Shown here piece after piece: positions 8,789 to 17,328 of a stretch of DNA of 64,000 nt (its first letter is position 1; each line of letters starts with the position of its first letter). The notes beneath the pieces are model-generated. The model had not been told where the DNA came from and did not search any database. It saw only the letters and a program-made list of their open reading frames with translations. The position numbers were made by a program, and so were the translations under genes. This DNA comes from Halobaculum sp. MBLA0147 (GTDB taxonomy: Archaea > Halobacteriota > Halobacteria > Halobacteriales > Haloferacaceae): assembly GCF_041361345.1 (NCBI RefSeq), contig NZ_JBGKAD010000002.1, positions 310,001 to 374,000 of the forward strand, written 5' to 3'.

Positions 8789-10240
8789 ATGAGCGACCGT
8801 CCCGGCCTCCCCCCGACTGCCACCGAGTTCGCCCCGACGGCGGCCGCGAATCTCGTTCCGCTGGTCGGTGTCCTGACACTCGGCTGGGACGCCGACACAC
8901 TCACTCTCGTCTACGCCGTCGAACTCGTCGTCGCGATCCTGTTCGCGGTGCCGAAGTCGCTGTTCGCCCAGCAGCCGCCGGAGTACGACTCCGAGGAGGA
9001 GTCTGGTGAAGCCACGTACACGTGGTCGTCGTCGCCGACACCCGCGCCGAAACCCGAGGCGAGTGCGCTCGAACGGCGGGTCGGCAGCCTCTCTCTCGTC
9101 GAGTGGCTCCCGCCAGTGTACCCCCGGAGTGTCCCGTTCCTCTCGACGTGGTTCGACGCCGTGGTGTTCCTCACGCTCGTCCTGGCGGGGTTTCTGATCG
9201 CGACACTCGATCCACTGACGCTCCTCGGCGACCGAACGGTTCTCGTGAGTGTCGGGTCGCTCGTCGCCTCGCACGGCGTCGCGTTCGTGGGTGGCTACCT
9301 CGGACGGCGACGCTACGAGACGGTCACGCCGAAGAGCGTCGCCGCAGTCCCGCTGCAGGAGGCGTCGATCGTCGCCGCGGTCGTGGTCGTCGGCGCGCGA
9401 CTCGCGACGGCGGATCTGTTGGCCGTCGTCGTCCTCGCGAAGCTCCTCGTCGAGTGGGAGCGGTTCCGCGGCGAGGACGGGGTCTTCGGCTGGTTCGGCG
9501 ACGGCGACGATCACGACGGTCCGACGGCGGCGACACTCCTCGACACCGACCCGTCGACGGAACTGCCGGACGGAGAGCCGTCTGTGACGATCCGTCCGGA
9601 TCGACGCGCCGTCGTCGTCACGGGACTACTGCGAGCGGCCAATCGACTCCTCGTCCGAATCCCGCTGTTGGCGTTCGTCTGGATCGTCTCGGTCGGGGCG
9701 TGGGAACTCCCGTGGGTCGGCGTCACCGTCGCCGTGTTCGGGCTCGCCCCACTCGTGTGGTGTACGCTCTGGACAGTCGAGTACACACTCGCTCACGGGT
9801 GGGTCGTGTACCGGCGGTACGGTGACACGGTCGTCGTGTCCGACGAACTGGTCGACGCCGTCCAGTGGACGGCTCCGGTCGGTGCGTTCCGCGACGTGAC
9901 ACTCCGCGACGAACACCTCGCCGATCGCGTCTACGACACGCGGACGATCGCTCTCACGCCGACTGTGGCGGATCACGAGTGGGTCGCCGCCCACCTGCGG
10001 GCGGCACCCGACGCCGTGGACGCGTTCGAGCTCCCGCTGGCGGAGACCACGGTCGACCCACTCGACCGTCGCGTCGTCTGGACGACGGTCTGTCTGGTCG
10101 CCGTCGTTGCCGTCGCGGTCGGACTCGGCGTCTTCGTCGTCCCCGTCGGCTCGGTCCCGAGGCTGGCGCTCGTCACGTTCGGTGTCCCGTTCGCCCTCCT
10201 CTCACTCCAGGTCGTCTGGAACCGTGCGTACTCGGGGTGA
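8789..10240 (+). CDS. DUF6498-like multi-pass membrane protein
   Basis: 483 residues starting at ATG 8789. The order of helices, the loop with LPPVYPRSVPF near residue 110, and the segment VVLAKLLVEWERF near residue 215 match the protein at 17307, which has LPPIYPRNVPV and GVVLAKSIVDLGE. These are hallmarks I associate with the DUF6498 family, whose function is unknown. The second half has two or three helices, a soluble PH-like stretch (about residues 330-415) and two terminal helices. A hydrophilic acidic linker divides the halves. It sits in a same-strand run from 7718 to 11969 that ends with an M48 protease, suggesting one transcript. Confidence 0.7.
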   Translation: MSDRPGLPPTATEFAPTAAANLVPLVGVLTLGWDADTLTLVYAVELVVAILFAVPKSLFAQQPPEYDSEEESGEATYTWSSSPTPAPKPEASALERRVGSLSLVEWLPPVYPRSVPFLSTWFDAVVFLTLVLAGFLIATLDPLTLLGDRTVLVSVGSLVASHGVAFVGGYLGRRRYETVTPKSVAAVPLQEASIVAAVVVVGARLATADLLAVVVLAKLLVEWERFRGEDGVFGWFGDGDDHDGPTAATLLDTDPSTELPDGEPSVTIRPDRRAVVVTGLLRAANRLLVRIPLLAFVWIVSVGAWELPWVGVTVAVFGLAPLVWCTLWTVEYTLAHGWVVYRRYGDTVVVSDELVDAVQWTAPVGAFRDVTLRDEHLADRVYDTRTIALTPTVADHEWVAAHLRAAPDAVDAFELPLAETTVDPLDRRVVWTTVCLVAVVAVAVGLGVFVVPVGSVPRLALVTFGVPFALLSLQVVWNRAYSG

Positions 10241-10361
10241 GCGGTCGGTCGGCTCCTCTCCGGTGTGGTCTCGACCCGACACCCGTCTCTGCCACTCGGC
10301 GTGTCTCGCCGTCCGAGACACGACCAGAACCGACTTGTCGGCCGCCGACCAGGGAGTCACC

Positions 10362-11969
10362 GTGAGCGCCCTCGCCGGGACGCGGCACGGGACACGCTGG
10401 GTCCGCGTCGGCATCGCGGCACTCGTGATCGGGCTCCTCGCCGTCGTGCTCCTCACGACCGAAGTGGCGTTGCTCGCGGTCGTCGCGACGGGACTGTTGC
10501 GACTCGGTGGAGCCGTCGTGACGACTCTCGGAGCCGGTCCCGTGACCGGTCTCGTCGCCGCGACGCTCGGCTGTCTCTCGGTGTTCTGGGTCGTCGGTGC
10601 CGTCCACCGTGCGGCGAGCCGATCCGACGACGGGTTCGAGTTCGCACCACAGCTCCTCACCTACGCGTACGTCGCTCTGTTCGGTGCGTCGGTGTGGCTC
10701 GCGTGGACGTTGTTCCGACGACTGAGCGTGCCGCAGTGGGCACAGATTCTGGTCGGGATTCTCGCCATCGCGTCCTTCTACCCGGCGTTGGCCTACAAGC
10801 TCCAGCAACTCGACGTCGAGACGGAGATCGAGACGGAGACCGACCCGTTCTGGCGCGAGTCGTCAGACACGGACGACGAGAGTGCCTCCGAGCACATCTC
10901 GACGTTCGAGGGGCGAGAACACGGGCGAGACCTCGCCACCGGTGCCGCGTTCCTGCGAGCGGTCTGGCGAACTGGGACGGCACCGATCCGCGACCTGACC
11001 CGCCGAGCCGGGTGGCTCGGACCCCTCTGTCTCGGAGCCGTGGCACTCGTCGCGCTCGGTAGCCTCTGGCTCGCCGCGCGTCGCGGTGACACCGCGGCGC
11101 TGTACCGTCCGGTGGCGGTCGCAGTCGCTCTGCTGGCCACGAGCGCACACGTCGGAGGAGACCTCCACGCCGAACTGATGGAGAGCACGATCCTCGCCGA
11201 ACTCGACGAGCGGTTCGACCGGGATCGACCGGCCGGTGGAAGGACGGACACCGGCACGACCAGCGGCCCGTCGAACGCCGACGCGACCGGTTCGTCGTCG
11301 GGCACGAGCGACGACACCGGCGGACCGAGTGTCGAGGCGCGACTGACACGGCTCGCCGGACAGGCGTCGGTTCCGACACCCGACCTGCGGATCCTCGACA
11401 CGCGGCGTCCAGTCGCGGCCACGGTCGGCTACCGGGTGTCGGACGCGACGGTGGTGGTGTCGACCGGACTCGTCGACGCGCTCGACGAGGCGGAACTCGA
11501 GGCGGTGTTGGCCCACGAGGTGGCACACGTCGCCAACCGAGACGCTGCGGTCCTGACGGCGCTGTCGTTCCCACGCGTCGCGGCACGTCGCGTGTTCCAG
11601 CAGTACACACTCAACCCGCTGCTCGTCGTGTTCGCGCTGGTCACTGGGACGACGAGTCGACTGTGTGTCGCCGTCGTCGCTCGGGCGCGTGAGTACGCCG
11701 CAGACGACGGCGCGGTCGCGATCACCGGCGATCCCGCCGCACTCGCGAGCGCACTCGCGACGCTCGACGACACCGTAGATCGGCAGACGACGGCGGACCT
11801 GCGAGCCGTGGCCGCGTTCTCGATCGTTCCACCGGCCTGGGAACCCCACCGGTTCTTCGACCGGACGCGGCGACTCGTCCAGCGTGGGCTCTTCGGAACC
11901 CACCCGAGTACGAGTGAGCGGATCGAACGACTCCACGAGCGGACTCGCGAGTTCGAGCGTGAGACGTGA
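10362..11969 (+). CDS. M48 family membrane metalloprotease (HtpX-like)
   Basis: The frame is open from 10107, but the upstream part overlaps the end of the previous gene. GTG 10362 gives 535 residues starting just before the first helix. Several hydrophobic helices and an acidic linker precede the protease domain. HEVAH at residues 385-389 supplies two zinc-binding histidines and the catalytic glutamate, and REYAADDGAV near residue 445 supplies the third ligand, as in HtpX/Ste24 proteases. The active site faces the cytoplasm in this family, which degrades damaged or misfolded membrane proteins. The N-terminal part is longer than in ordinary HtpX (about 290 residues). It converges on the gene ending at 12013. 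Confidence 0.88.
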   Translation: MSALAGTRHGTRWVRVGIAALVIGLLAVVLLTTEVALLAVVATGLLRLGGAVVTTLGAGPVTGLVAATLGCLSVFWVVGAVHRAASRSDDGFEFAPQLLTYAYVALFGASVWLAWTLFRRLSVPQWAQILVGILAIASFYPALAYKLQQLDVETEIETETDPFWRESSDTDDESASEHISTFEGREHGRDLATGAAFLRAVWRTGTAPIRDLTRRAGWLGPLCLGAVALVALGSLWLAARRGDTAALYRPVAVAVALLATSAHVGGDLHAELMESTILAELDERFDRDRPAGGRTDTGTTSGPSNADATGSSSGTSDDTGGPSVEARLTRLAGQASVPTPDLRILDTRRPVAATVGYRVSDATVVVSTGLVDALDEAELEAVLAHEVAHVANRDAAVLTALSFPRVAARRVFQQYTLNPLLVVFALVTGTTSRLCVAVVARAREYAADDGAVAITGDPAALASALATLDDTVDRQTTADLRAVAAFSIVPPAWEPHRFFDRTRRLVQRGLFGTHPSTSERIERLHERTREFERET

Positions 11970-12012
11970 TCTCGGGCGGTGTCGAGTCACCAGTCGACAC
12001 CCGTTCGTCCGG

Positions 12013-12843
12013 CTACGACCGACGGCGGAGTCGACGGACGGTATCGACGAACTCGCTCGCCGTCGCCGCGTCGGGCGCGACGCGCCGGCGAACTGCGGGG
12101 TACGGCACCAGCGTCCCGACTTGGAGCCGGTCGCCGTCCGCGTCGACGCCGTCGAGACCACGCCACGGGAGGTGGACCGCGGTGCCGGCGCTCGACTCGA
12201 GAACGACGCCACTGTCGAGTGCGTAGCAGCGTCCGTCCGGATCACTACGTGCGGCGACCGAGAGCGCCACGCTGACGCCCATCGACAGCCCGAGGTCCCA
12301 CCCCCAGAGCACAGCCACCACTGCGGTCCCGACCACCCCGACGAGCCCACCGACAGTGAGGTGCCAGCGGTTCGACGTGGTCACTACGACGCGGTCGTGA
12401 CACGACTCCGTCTCTGTCCGGTACCGTGCGTGTCTGGTCGCGCCGTAGCTCCCCACGACACCCGCCGCGGCGACGACGAGCAACCCGAGTGCGTCCTCGA
12501 CGGGTGGACCGCCACCGATCCGCGCGAGTACCGCGGTGGCGATCGGCCCCGACCCCGTCACGACGACGAGAGGGAGCGTGAGACGGCGTCGCACGACTGT
12601 CTCGACGACGCCCGTGACGAACTCCGACAGCAGCCAGACGGCGCCACCGACGAGTCCGGTGACCGCGACGACGCCCCAGACGGTCGTCGCCGGCGGGATC
12701 GGCAGGTCGAGGAGAGCGGTCTCGGCCCACGTGATCGGGAGGCGTGGGAGCGACCACGCGACGAAGAGCCCACAGAGTAGGCCGATCGCGACCGCGAGTC
12801 CGTCCGGTCGAGGGAGTCGCAACGTGGAGGGGATCGTCGGCAC
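12013..12843 (-). CDS. Hypothetical membrane protein with PH-like C-terminal half
   Basis: 276 residues from ATG 12843. The first 150 residues contain four to five hydrophobic helices. The following segment RTETESCHDRVVVTT, two more hydrophobic strands or helices, and a beta-rich C-terminus (RCYALDSGVVLESSAGTAV, WRGLDGVDADGDRLQV) resemble the bacterial PH-like domains found in membrane proteins of unknown function. No catalytic motif is seen. It converges with the M48 protease and is divergent from the winged-helix protein starting at 13026. Assignment to a named family is not possible from sequence alone. Confidence 0.65.
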   Translation of the reverse strand: MPTIPSTLRLPRPDGLAVAIGLLCGLFVAWSLPRLPITWAETALLDLPIPPATTVWGVVAVTGLVGGAVWLLSEFVTGVVETVVRRRLTLPLVVVTGSGPIATAVLARIGGGPPVEDALGLLVVAAAGVVGSYGATRHARYRTETESCHDRVVVTTSNRWHLTVGGLVGVVGTAVVAVLWGWDLGLSMGVSVALSVAARSDPDGRCYALDSGVVLESSAGTAVHLPWRGLDGVDADGDRLQVGTLVPYPAVRRRVAPDAATASEFVDTVRRLRRRS

Positions 12844-13025
12844 GAACGGGCGATAGGACGACGACCGTCAAGAATCCCGGCGACGTGTGTCTCGCCGTCG
12901 AGTCGACACTGTGTGTCGGACAGTGCTTGAGGCGCACGCCAGGTGCCTCGCAGTGTCCGGTGCGGTGCGCGTGTCCGCGAGACGGCGGTCGTGGTTTGAA
13001 GTCGTGGCCGTGTATCTCTCGACCC

Positions 13026-13937
13026 GTGTCGCGGACACTCTCGGATGCGGTCGCGGAGCGACTGACGATCCGTGCGCTGACGGAGACGACGCTCGCGCTC
13101 GGCGTCCTCTGGGTGGTACTCGACCCGTCGCCGCTGCAGTTCGTCACGATGCTCGTCTCGGTAGGTGTCGTCGCGGCGACGGACGTGGTCGGTGACGCCT
13201 ACGACCTCCGGGAGTCGGTCCGACACGCCGGTCTCGGCGTGTACGCGCTGCTCGGCGGGCTCGGGATGGTGGTGCTCCCGGGGACGACACTCGTCGAGGC
13301 GTCGGCCGACGCGACGGGACCAGAGGCACTCGCAGTTCCCGTACTGTTCCTGCTCGCTGGGCTGTGGTTCGTCGTCGACGCCGTCCAGACCGCTCGGCAC
13401 CTCGGCGCGACACGCGACACGCTGGACGGCCGAGCAGTGTACCGCGAACACGTCCGACACCGCGTCCGTGAGGCGCTCGCGGAGCGACCGCGGACTCGTC
13501 GCGAACTGCTCGAAGCACTCGACGCCGACCCCGAGGACGTGACGACGGCCGTCCAGACACTCCGCGACCGCGGTGTCGTCACCCGCTCGGGGTCGGAGCT
13601 CCGCCTCCCTACCGAGAGCAGAGACGAGGGCCGTCTGGACCGCCTCCGAGACCGACTCGTGGCCGTCGGTCGTCGACTCGCACGCCCCATCAGCCTCGAA
13701 CGAGGCCACCCGACCGCAGAGTCCGACGACACTAGCTCGTCGACGGACCGAACTGCGCCGTCGGCTGACGCCGACGGGACCGACTCGTCGTCCAACGGGA
13801 CCGATTCGTCGTCCGATGTGGCCGATTCGTCGGTCGACGGCGCCAGCCAGTCGGCCGACGACGCCGACGCCCCCGCGGACGGCGACCCCTCGACGGCGAA
13901 CGGCGGAGACGACGATCGAGAGCGAGCGTCCCGCTGA
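13026..13937 (+). CDS. Membrane-anchored winged-helix protein with acidic Ser-rich tail
   Basis: I start this gene at GTG 13026 because upstream codons of the open frame (from 12744) overlap the divergent gene; this gives 303 residues. Four hydrophobic helices occupy residues 20-120. A winged-helix domain follows (about 135-195), with EALAERPRTRRELLEAL, the helix DPEDVTTAVQTLRDR and the wing GVVTRSGSELRL. The last 80 residues are an acidic Ser/Asp-rich low-complexity tail with repeated TDSSS and DSS units. The combination suggests a membrane-tethered DNA-binding regulator. Its neighbours are the PH-like protein and the carboxypeptidase, both on the other strand. Targets are unknown. Confidence 0.7.
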   Translation: MSRTLSDAVAERLTIRALTETTLALGVLWVVLDPSPLQFVTMLVSVGVVAATDVVGDAYDLRESVRHAGLGVYALLGGLGMVVLPGTTLVEASADATGPEALAVPVLFLLAGLWFVVDAVQTARHLGATRDTLDGRAVYREHVRHRVREALAERPRTRRELLEALDADPEDVTTAVQTLRDRGVVTRSGSELRLPTESRDEGRLDRLRDRLVAVGRRLARPISLERGHPTAESDDTSSSTDRTAPSADADGTDSSSNGTDSSSDVADSSVDGASQSADDADAPADGDPSTANGGDDDRERASR

Positions 13938-14007
13938 CGGGACCGCGTCACCCACTCGCTAGCGCCGCCAGTCGGGCGAGGCAGACGGCCAGGACGGACG
14001 TTGACTC

Positions 14008-14057
14008 GGGCGACGCCGTCGGCGACCGATCAGGGCGACGCCGTCGACGACCGATCA
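14008..14057. repeat. 25-bp direct repeat, two copies, covering a stop codon
   Basis: Two adjacent 25-base units (14008-14032 and 14033-14057) differ at one position. The second copy includes the TGA stop of the carboxypeptidase gene (14055-14057 on the minus strand). A replication-slippage duplication just past the gene end is the simplest reading. Confidence 0.75.
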
Positions 14058-16862
14058 AGGCGACGGCGGGGAGTGACCGAGTGCGTTCGCGAGGACGGTG
14101 TACCCGAGGTGTGTGACCCCGTGTCCGGCGAGCCCGAACGGGTGGAGGTTCTCCTGAGACGGACGCGGGAGGAGGCCACCGATCACGACGAGCTCGCCGG
14201 ACCCGACGGAGACGGTACCCGCCGTGACGAGTGTCCCGGACCGACGCTCGCGTCGTGCGGCGACGGTGCCGCCGACACCGTCGAACGCGTCTGGCGCGAT
14301 CCCGTACATCGGCACCTCCGACATCCGAGAGGCGTAGCCGACCGGGCCGCCGCGAGCCAGTTCCAGCTGATCGGACCGCGTTCCAGTCAGCAACGAGTGC
14401 TCCTCGACGCGGTTCCCGAGCGTGATTCTCCGTCCGGTCACCCGTTCGACGTCGTCGCCGGAGACGTCCAGCGGGAACTCGTCCGCACCGAGGAGTTCGA
14501 GCCCACTGTCGGTCACGACGATCGTCTCCCCGTCGGTGAGGAGCTCGCCGAGTCGCTGGACGTACTCGGGGCGATCCACGCCGGTGTCGGTCGGCACGAC
14601 CACCGGGCCACTCGGATCGTCGGCGAGGTCCGTCGGACCGGTCACGGTGAACGTCGCACCCCCGTCCGTCGCCGGCTCGTAGTCCGGTATCACGTCGGTG
14701 ATCGAGACGTCGTAGTCGCGCTGCTCGTACCCGAGTGCGACTCGTGGGTCGCGGGTCCGACCCGTCTCCACCCGTGTGGTGACCGAGCCCAGCGCGAGGC
14801 GCTCGCCGTAGGTGTTCGACAGTTCCACGCGCCACTCGCCGTCCGCCGGATCGGAGACTCCCCACGTGATCTGCCCGTTCGGTCTGGTCGCGAGCGTGCG
14901 CCGTTCGACCGTCCGGACGAGTACACCGTCCGGGTCGTACAGTGTCGCCTCCAGCGCGCCGACGGTCGTGTCGACCACGACGGCGAGTCGGTCGGTCTCT
15001 GCCTCGACCGGGACCGGCACACTCGTGGTCTCACCCGCTCGAACCGAGACGGGCACCGCCGTCGACGTGACACCGGTCTCCTCGCCGGTTTCCCCGGAGG
15101 CGTCTCCCTCCTCTCCGTCGCCGGACCCCTCCGAGCCCGACTCTCCGTCGCCGGACCCCTCCGAGCCCGACTCTCCGTCGTCCGACTCTCCCGCGGACGC
15201 GGCCGCTGCCGTGTCGGCCGTCGGGAACGGGAGTTCCGCCGCGGTCGCACCCGTGTCGTCGCCGTCGACCACCGTCACGGTCTGTTCCGCGGGTGTCTCG
15301 ACGGTCGGCGACGCCGTCTCGTGGCTCGCCAGCGTCTCGAGAACCGTCTCGTAGGCTCGCGACTGGAGTTCGACTACCTCCGAGTCGAACGACATCCCGT
15401 CACCGACGCGGTTGTCCCACGCCATCTCAAGTGCCACGCCACGGGCGCCGAGTCCACCGGCCTCCGTGGGTCGACTCGCCCACGAGGCGAAGCCGCCGGT
15501 CGTGTTGTACCGCACCATGTCGAAGATGGTGCCGGCAGTGAACGTCGTCGACGGGACCGGTGGGGTCCGGTCGATCCCGTACTCCTCGGCGACCGCCTCG
15601 GCTCGCGACTCCAGTGCCGGTCGCGTCGTCTTGAGCAGGTCGCCGACGGCGTCGTCGAGCGCCGACTCGGTCTCGGCCGCGAAGTCGAAGATGGCGTACG
15701 CGTCCTCGTACTCGAACGAGGCGTTCATCGCGAGGAGCTTCACCAACTCCTCCGAGCCGAACATCCCGTGGAAGTCCGCGACCCACGCCACGTCGTCGTA
15801 CCCGCGGAGGTGCTCGACGACGCCGAGTGCGCCCGGTACCTCCTCGTAGTAGTCGTGTGGTGTCGTCGGTACGTCGCCGTCGACTCCCGGGGCGTCGTCG
15901 ACGAGGTTCGCCCCCCTCGGTTCGGCCGGTCGGTGGCCCGGATCGATCCACCCGACCGTCGGGTACTGCCGGTTCGGATCGTGGTCGGTGCCCGTGACGC
16001 GCTCGAACGCGTTCCCCGGTGGGTTCACACCCGCGCCGAACCGCCCGTCGACGGTGAACGGGAGCCGCGCGACCCACCCGTCGGGGTTCGGGAAGACGAA
16101 GACGTACGCCGTGTCTGCGAGGGCGTCACTCGCGTCCGCCTCGCCACGACAGAGGCGTTCCAGGAACCGGACACCGGCCTCGACACCGGCCCGCTCGTCG
16201 CCGTGGATCCCGAGCGTGACGACGACCTTCTCGCGTCGTGCGAACGCCTCGCGGTCGGTCACGTTCTCGGTCACCTCGACGACGTGGACGTCCTCACGAG
16301 TCGTCTCGCCGGCCTCCACGTCGAGGTGGCCGGGACTCTGTGCGACGCGTGTGTGCCGGAGTGTGTCCGAGTACTCGGACGCTAGGTGGTCGACACCTTG
16401 CACGAACTCGGGATACGAGACGTAGTCGACGGCGTCCGTCGGGGTCGGGAAGACGCGGTCGGCGTAGTGTTCCAGCAGCCAGAACGGGTTGGCGCCCGGA
16501 GCGTACAGGACGGTCGTGACGGCGTCGAGTCGGAGGATCGCACGCAGCGACTCGAAGTCGACCGACACTCGCGCGTACGCCGCCGGTGTCTCCGTCTCGG
16601 TGGTCGTGGTGACACCGTCGAAGCCGAGTGTCTCGATCTGGTCGAGCCCGGACGGGTCGTCGACGAGGAACACCGTCGGGAGGACGGCACCCTCGCGCGT
16701 GTTCTGCCAGGCGGTCCACCAGTGCCGTGAGAGGCGCTCGTCGGGTGGGTCCGCGGCGGCTGCCGTGTCGGTCGCGGCACCTGCCAGTACGCCGGCGCCG
16801 GCGAGACCGCCGATCGTTCGGAGGACTGTCCGTCTGTCCGTAGCGCGTGTGTCGCGTGTCAT
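14055..16862 (-). CDS. Tat-exported M14 family zinc carboxypeptidase with C-terminal extension
   Basis: The frame runs upstream to 16973, but ATG 16862 gives a clean twin-arginine signal peptide (DRRTVLRTIGG, then a hydrophobic stretch ending DTAAAA); 935 residues. The M14 peptidase domain follows: HGDERAGVE holds the zinc-binding His and Glu, DPNRQYP the conserved Asn-Arg substrate pocket, DFHGMFG the third zinc ligand, and ALEMAWDNR the catalytic Glu. After about residue 515 there is an acidic Gly/Ser linker containing two copies of GESGSEGSGD, a beta-sandwich-like domain (residues about 590-690), and a C-terminal alpha/beta part resembling a glutamine-amidotransferase-like or ThuA-like fold. 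It should act outside the cell on peptides or a surface substrate. Such a long multidomain form is unusual. Confidence 0.85.
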   Translation of the reverse strand: MTRDTRATDRRTVLRTIGGLAGAGVLAGAATDTAAAADPPDERLSRHWWTAWQNTREGAVLPTVFLVDDPSGLDQIETLGFDGVTTTTETETPAAYARVSVDFESLRAILRLDAVTTVLYAPGANPFWLLEHYADRVFPTPTDAVDYVSYPEFVQGVDHLASEYSDTLRHTRVAQSPGHLDVEAGETTREDVHVVEVTENVTDREAFARREKVVVTLGIHGDERAGVEAGVRFLERLCRGEADASDALADTAYVFVFPNPDGWVARLPFTVDGRFGAGVNPPGNAFERVTGTDHDPNRQYPTVGWIDPGHRPAEPRGANLVDDAPGVDGDVPTTPHDYYEEVPGALGVVEHLRGYDDVAWVADFHGMFGSEELVKLLAMNASFEYEDAYAIFDFAAETESALDDAVGDLLKTTRPALESRAEAVAEEYGIDRTPPVPSTTFTAGTIFDMVRYNTTGGFASWASRPTEAGGLGARGVALEMAWDNRVGDGMSFDSEVVELQSRAYETVLETLASHETASPTVETPAEQTVTVVDGDDTGATAAELPFPTADTAAAASAGESDDGESGSEGSGDGESGSEGSGDGEEGDASGETGEETGVTSTAVPVSVRAGETTSVPVPVEAETDRLAVVVDTTVGALEATLYDPDGVLVRTVERRTLATRPNGQITWGVSDPADGEWRVELSNTYGERLALGSVTTRVETGRTRDPRVALGYEQRDYDVSITDVIPDYEPATDGGATFTVTGPTDLADDPSGPVVVPTDTGVDRPEYVQRLGELLTDGETIVVTDSGLELLGADEFPLDVSGDDVERVTGRRITLGNRVEEHSLLTGTRSDQLELARGGPVGYASRMSEVPMYGIAPDAFDGVGGTVAARRERRSGTLVTAGTVSVGSGELVVIGGLLPRPSQENLHPFGLAGHGVTHLGYTVLANALGHSPPSP
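15114..15176. repeat. 30-bp tandem repeat inside the carboxypeptidase linker
   Basis: The unit CTCCGTCGCCGGACCCCTCC plus GAGCCCGACT occurs twice in a row, with a degenerate third start. It encodes two copies of the decapeptide GESGSEGSGD on the minus strand and keeps the frame, so it only lengthens the flexible linker. Confidence 0.8.
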
Positions 16863-17194
16863 GGGAACGGGGACGACTCGGCCCGATCGAGTGGACCGAG
16901 TTCCGCACCGAACCTGTCCGGGTGGCCGTTTGACTCTCCCAGCGCACTCTCTGTGCGTGAGACACTGCTTCACTCGGTGTGATCGTCGGTGGGGATTGTC
17001 GTGTCTCGGTCCGCTCGGTCACGGTACCGGGCGGCGGGCACCGACCACCCCGAATCCCCCGTCGACCCCGCCGGCGTCGTCGGACGGAGTGCCCCTCGTC
17101 CGTCGACTGCCGACGCGTGACCGTCGCTCGGTTCTCCGACGTTCTCCCGTCGCGTCGACGGCCGTGTGAGACGACTCGTCACACCTTTCGCGTC
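16863..17194. other. Gap upstream of the carboxypeptidase gene
   Basis: No protein with convincing composition was seen here on either strand. Upstream of the carboxypeptidase start there is no clear TATA box. The stretch ends where the 21-bp tandem repeat begins. Confidence 0.5.
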
Positions 17195-17328
17195 AGTCAC
17201 GTCACTCTGTGCACCAGTCACGTCACTCTCCGTACCAGTCACGTCACTCTGTGCACCAGTCACGTCACTCTCCGTACCAGTCACGTCACTCTGTGCACCA
17301 GTCACGTCACTCTCCGTACCAGTCACGT
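17195..17328. repeat. Alternating 21-bp tandem repeat (three 42-bp double units)
   Basis: Six full 21-base units lie head to tail from 17195 to 17320, followed by a partial seventh to 17328. Two versions alternate strictly: AGTCACGTCACTCTGTGCACC and AGTCACGTCACTCTCCGTACC differ only in the last seven bases. All copies of each version are identical, so the array is recent or kept uniform. The DUF6498-like gene on the minus strand terminates inside it (stop 17307-17309). The period equals two helical turns, and all six frames stay open; on the minus strand it would encode heptads of the type SDVTGTE/SDVTGAQ. Confidence 0.95.

Noticed and set aside
14001-16385. 794-residue plus-strand reading frame
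   Set aside because: Antisense to the M14 carboxypeptidase, which has a Tat signal and catalytic motifs.
17195-17328. CRISPR array
   Set aside because: The 21-base units are adjacent without unique spacers, and no cas gene is present.
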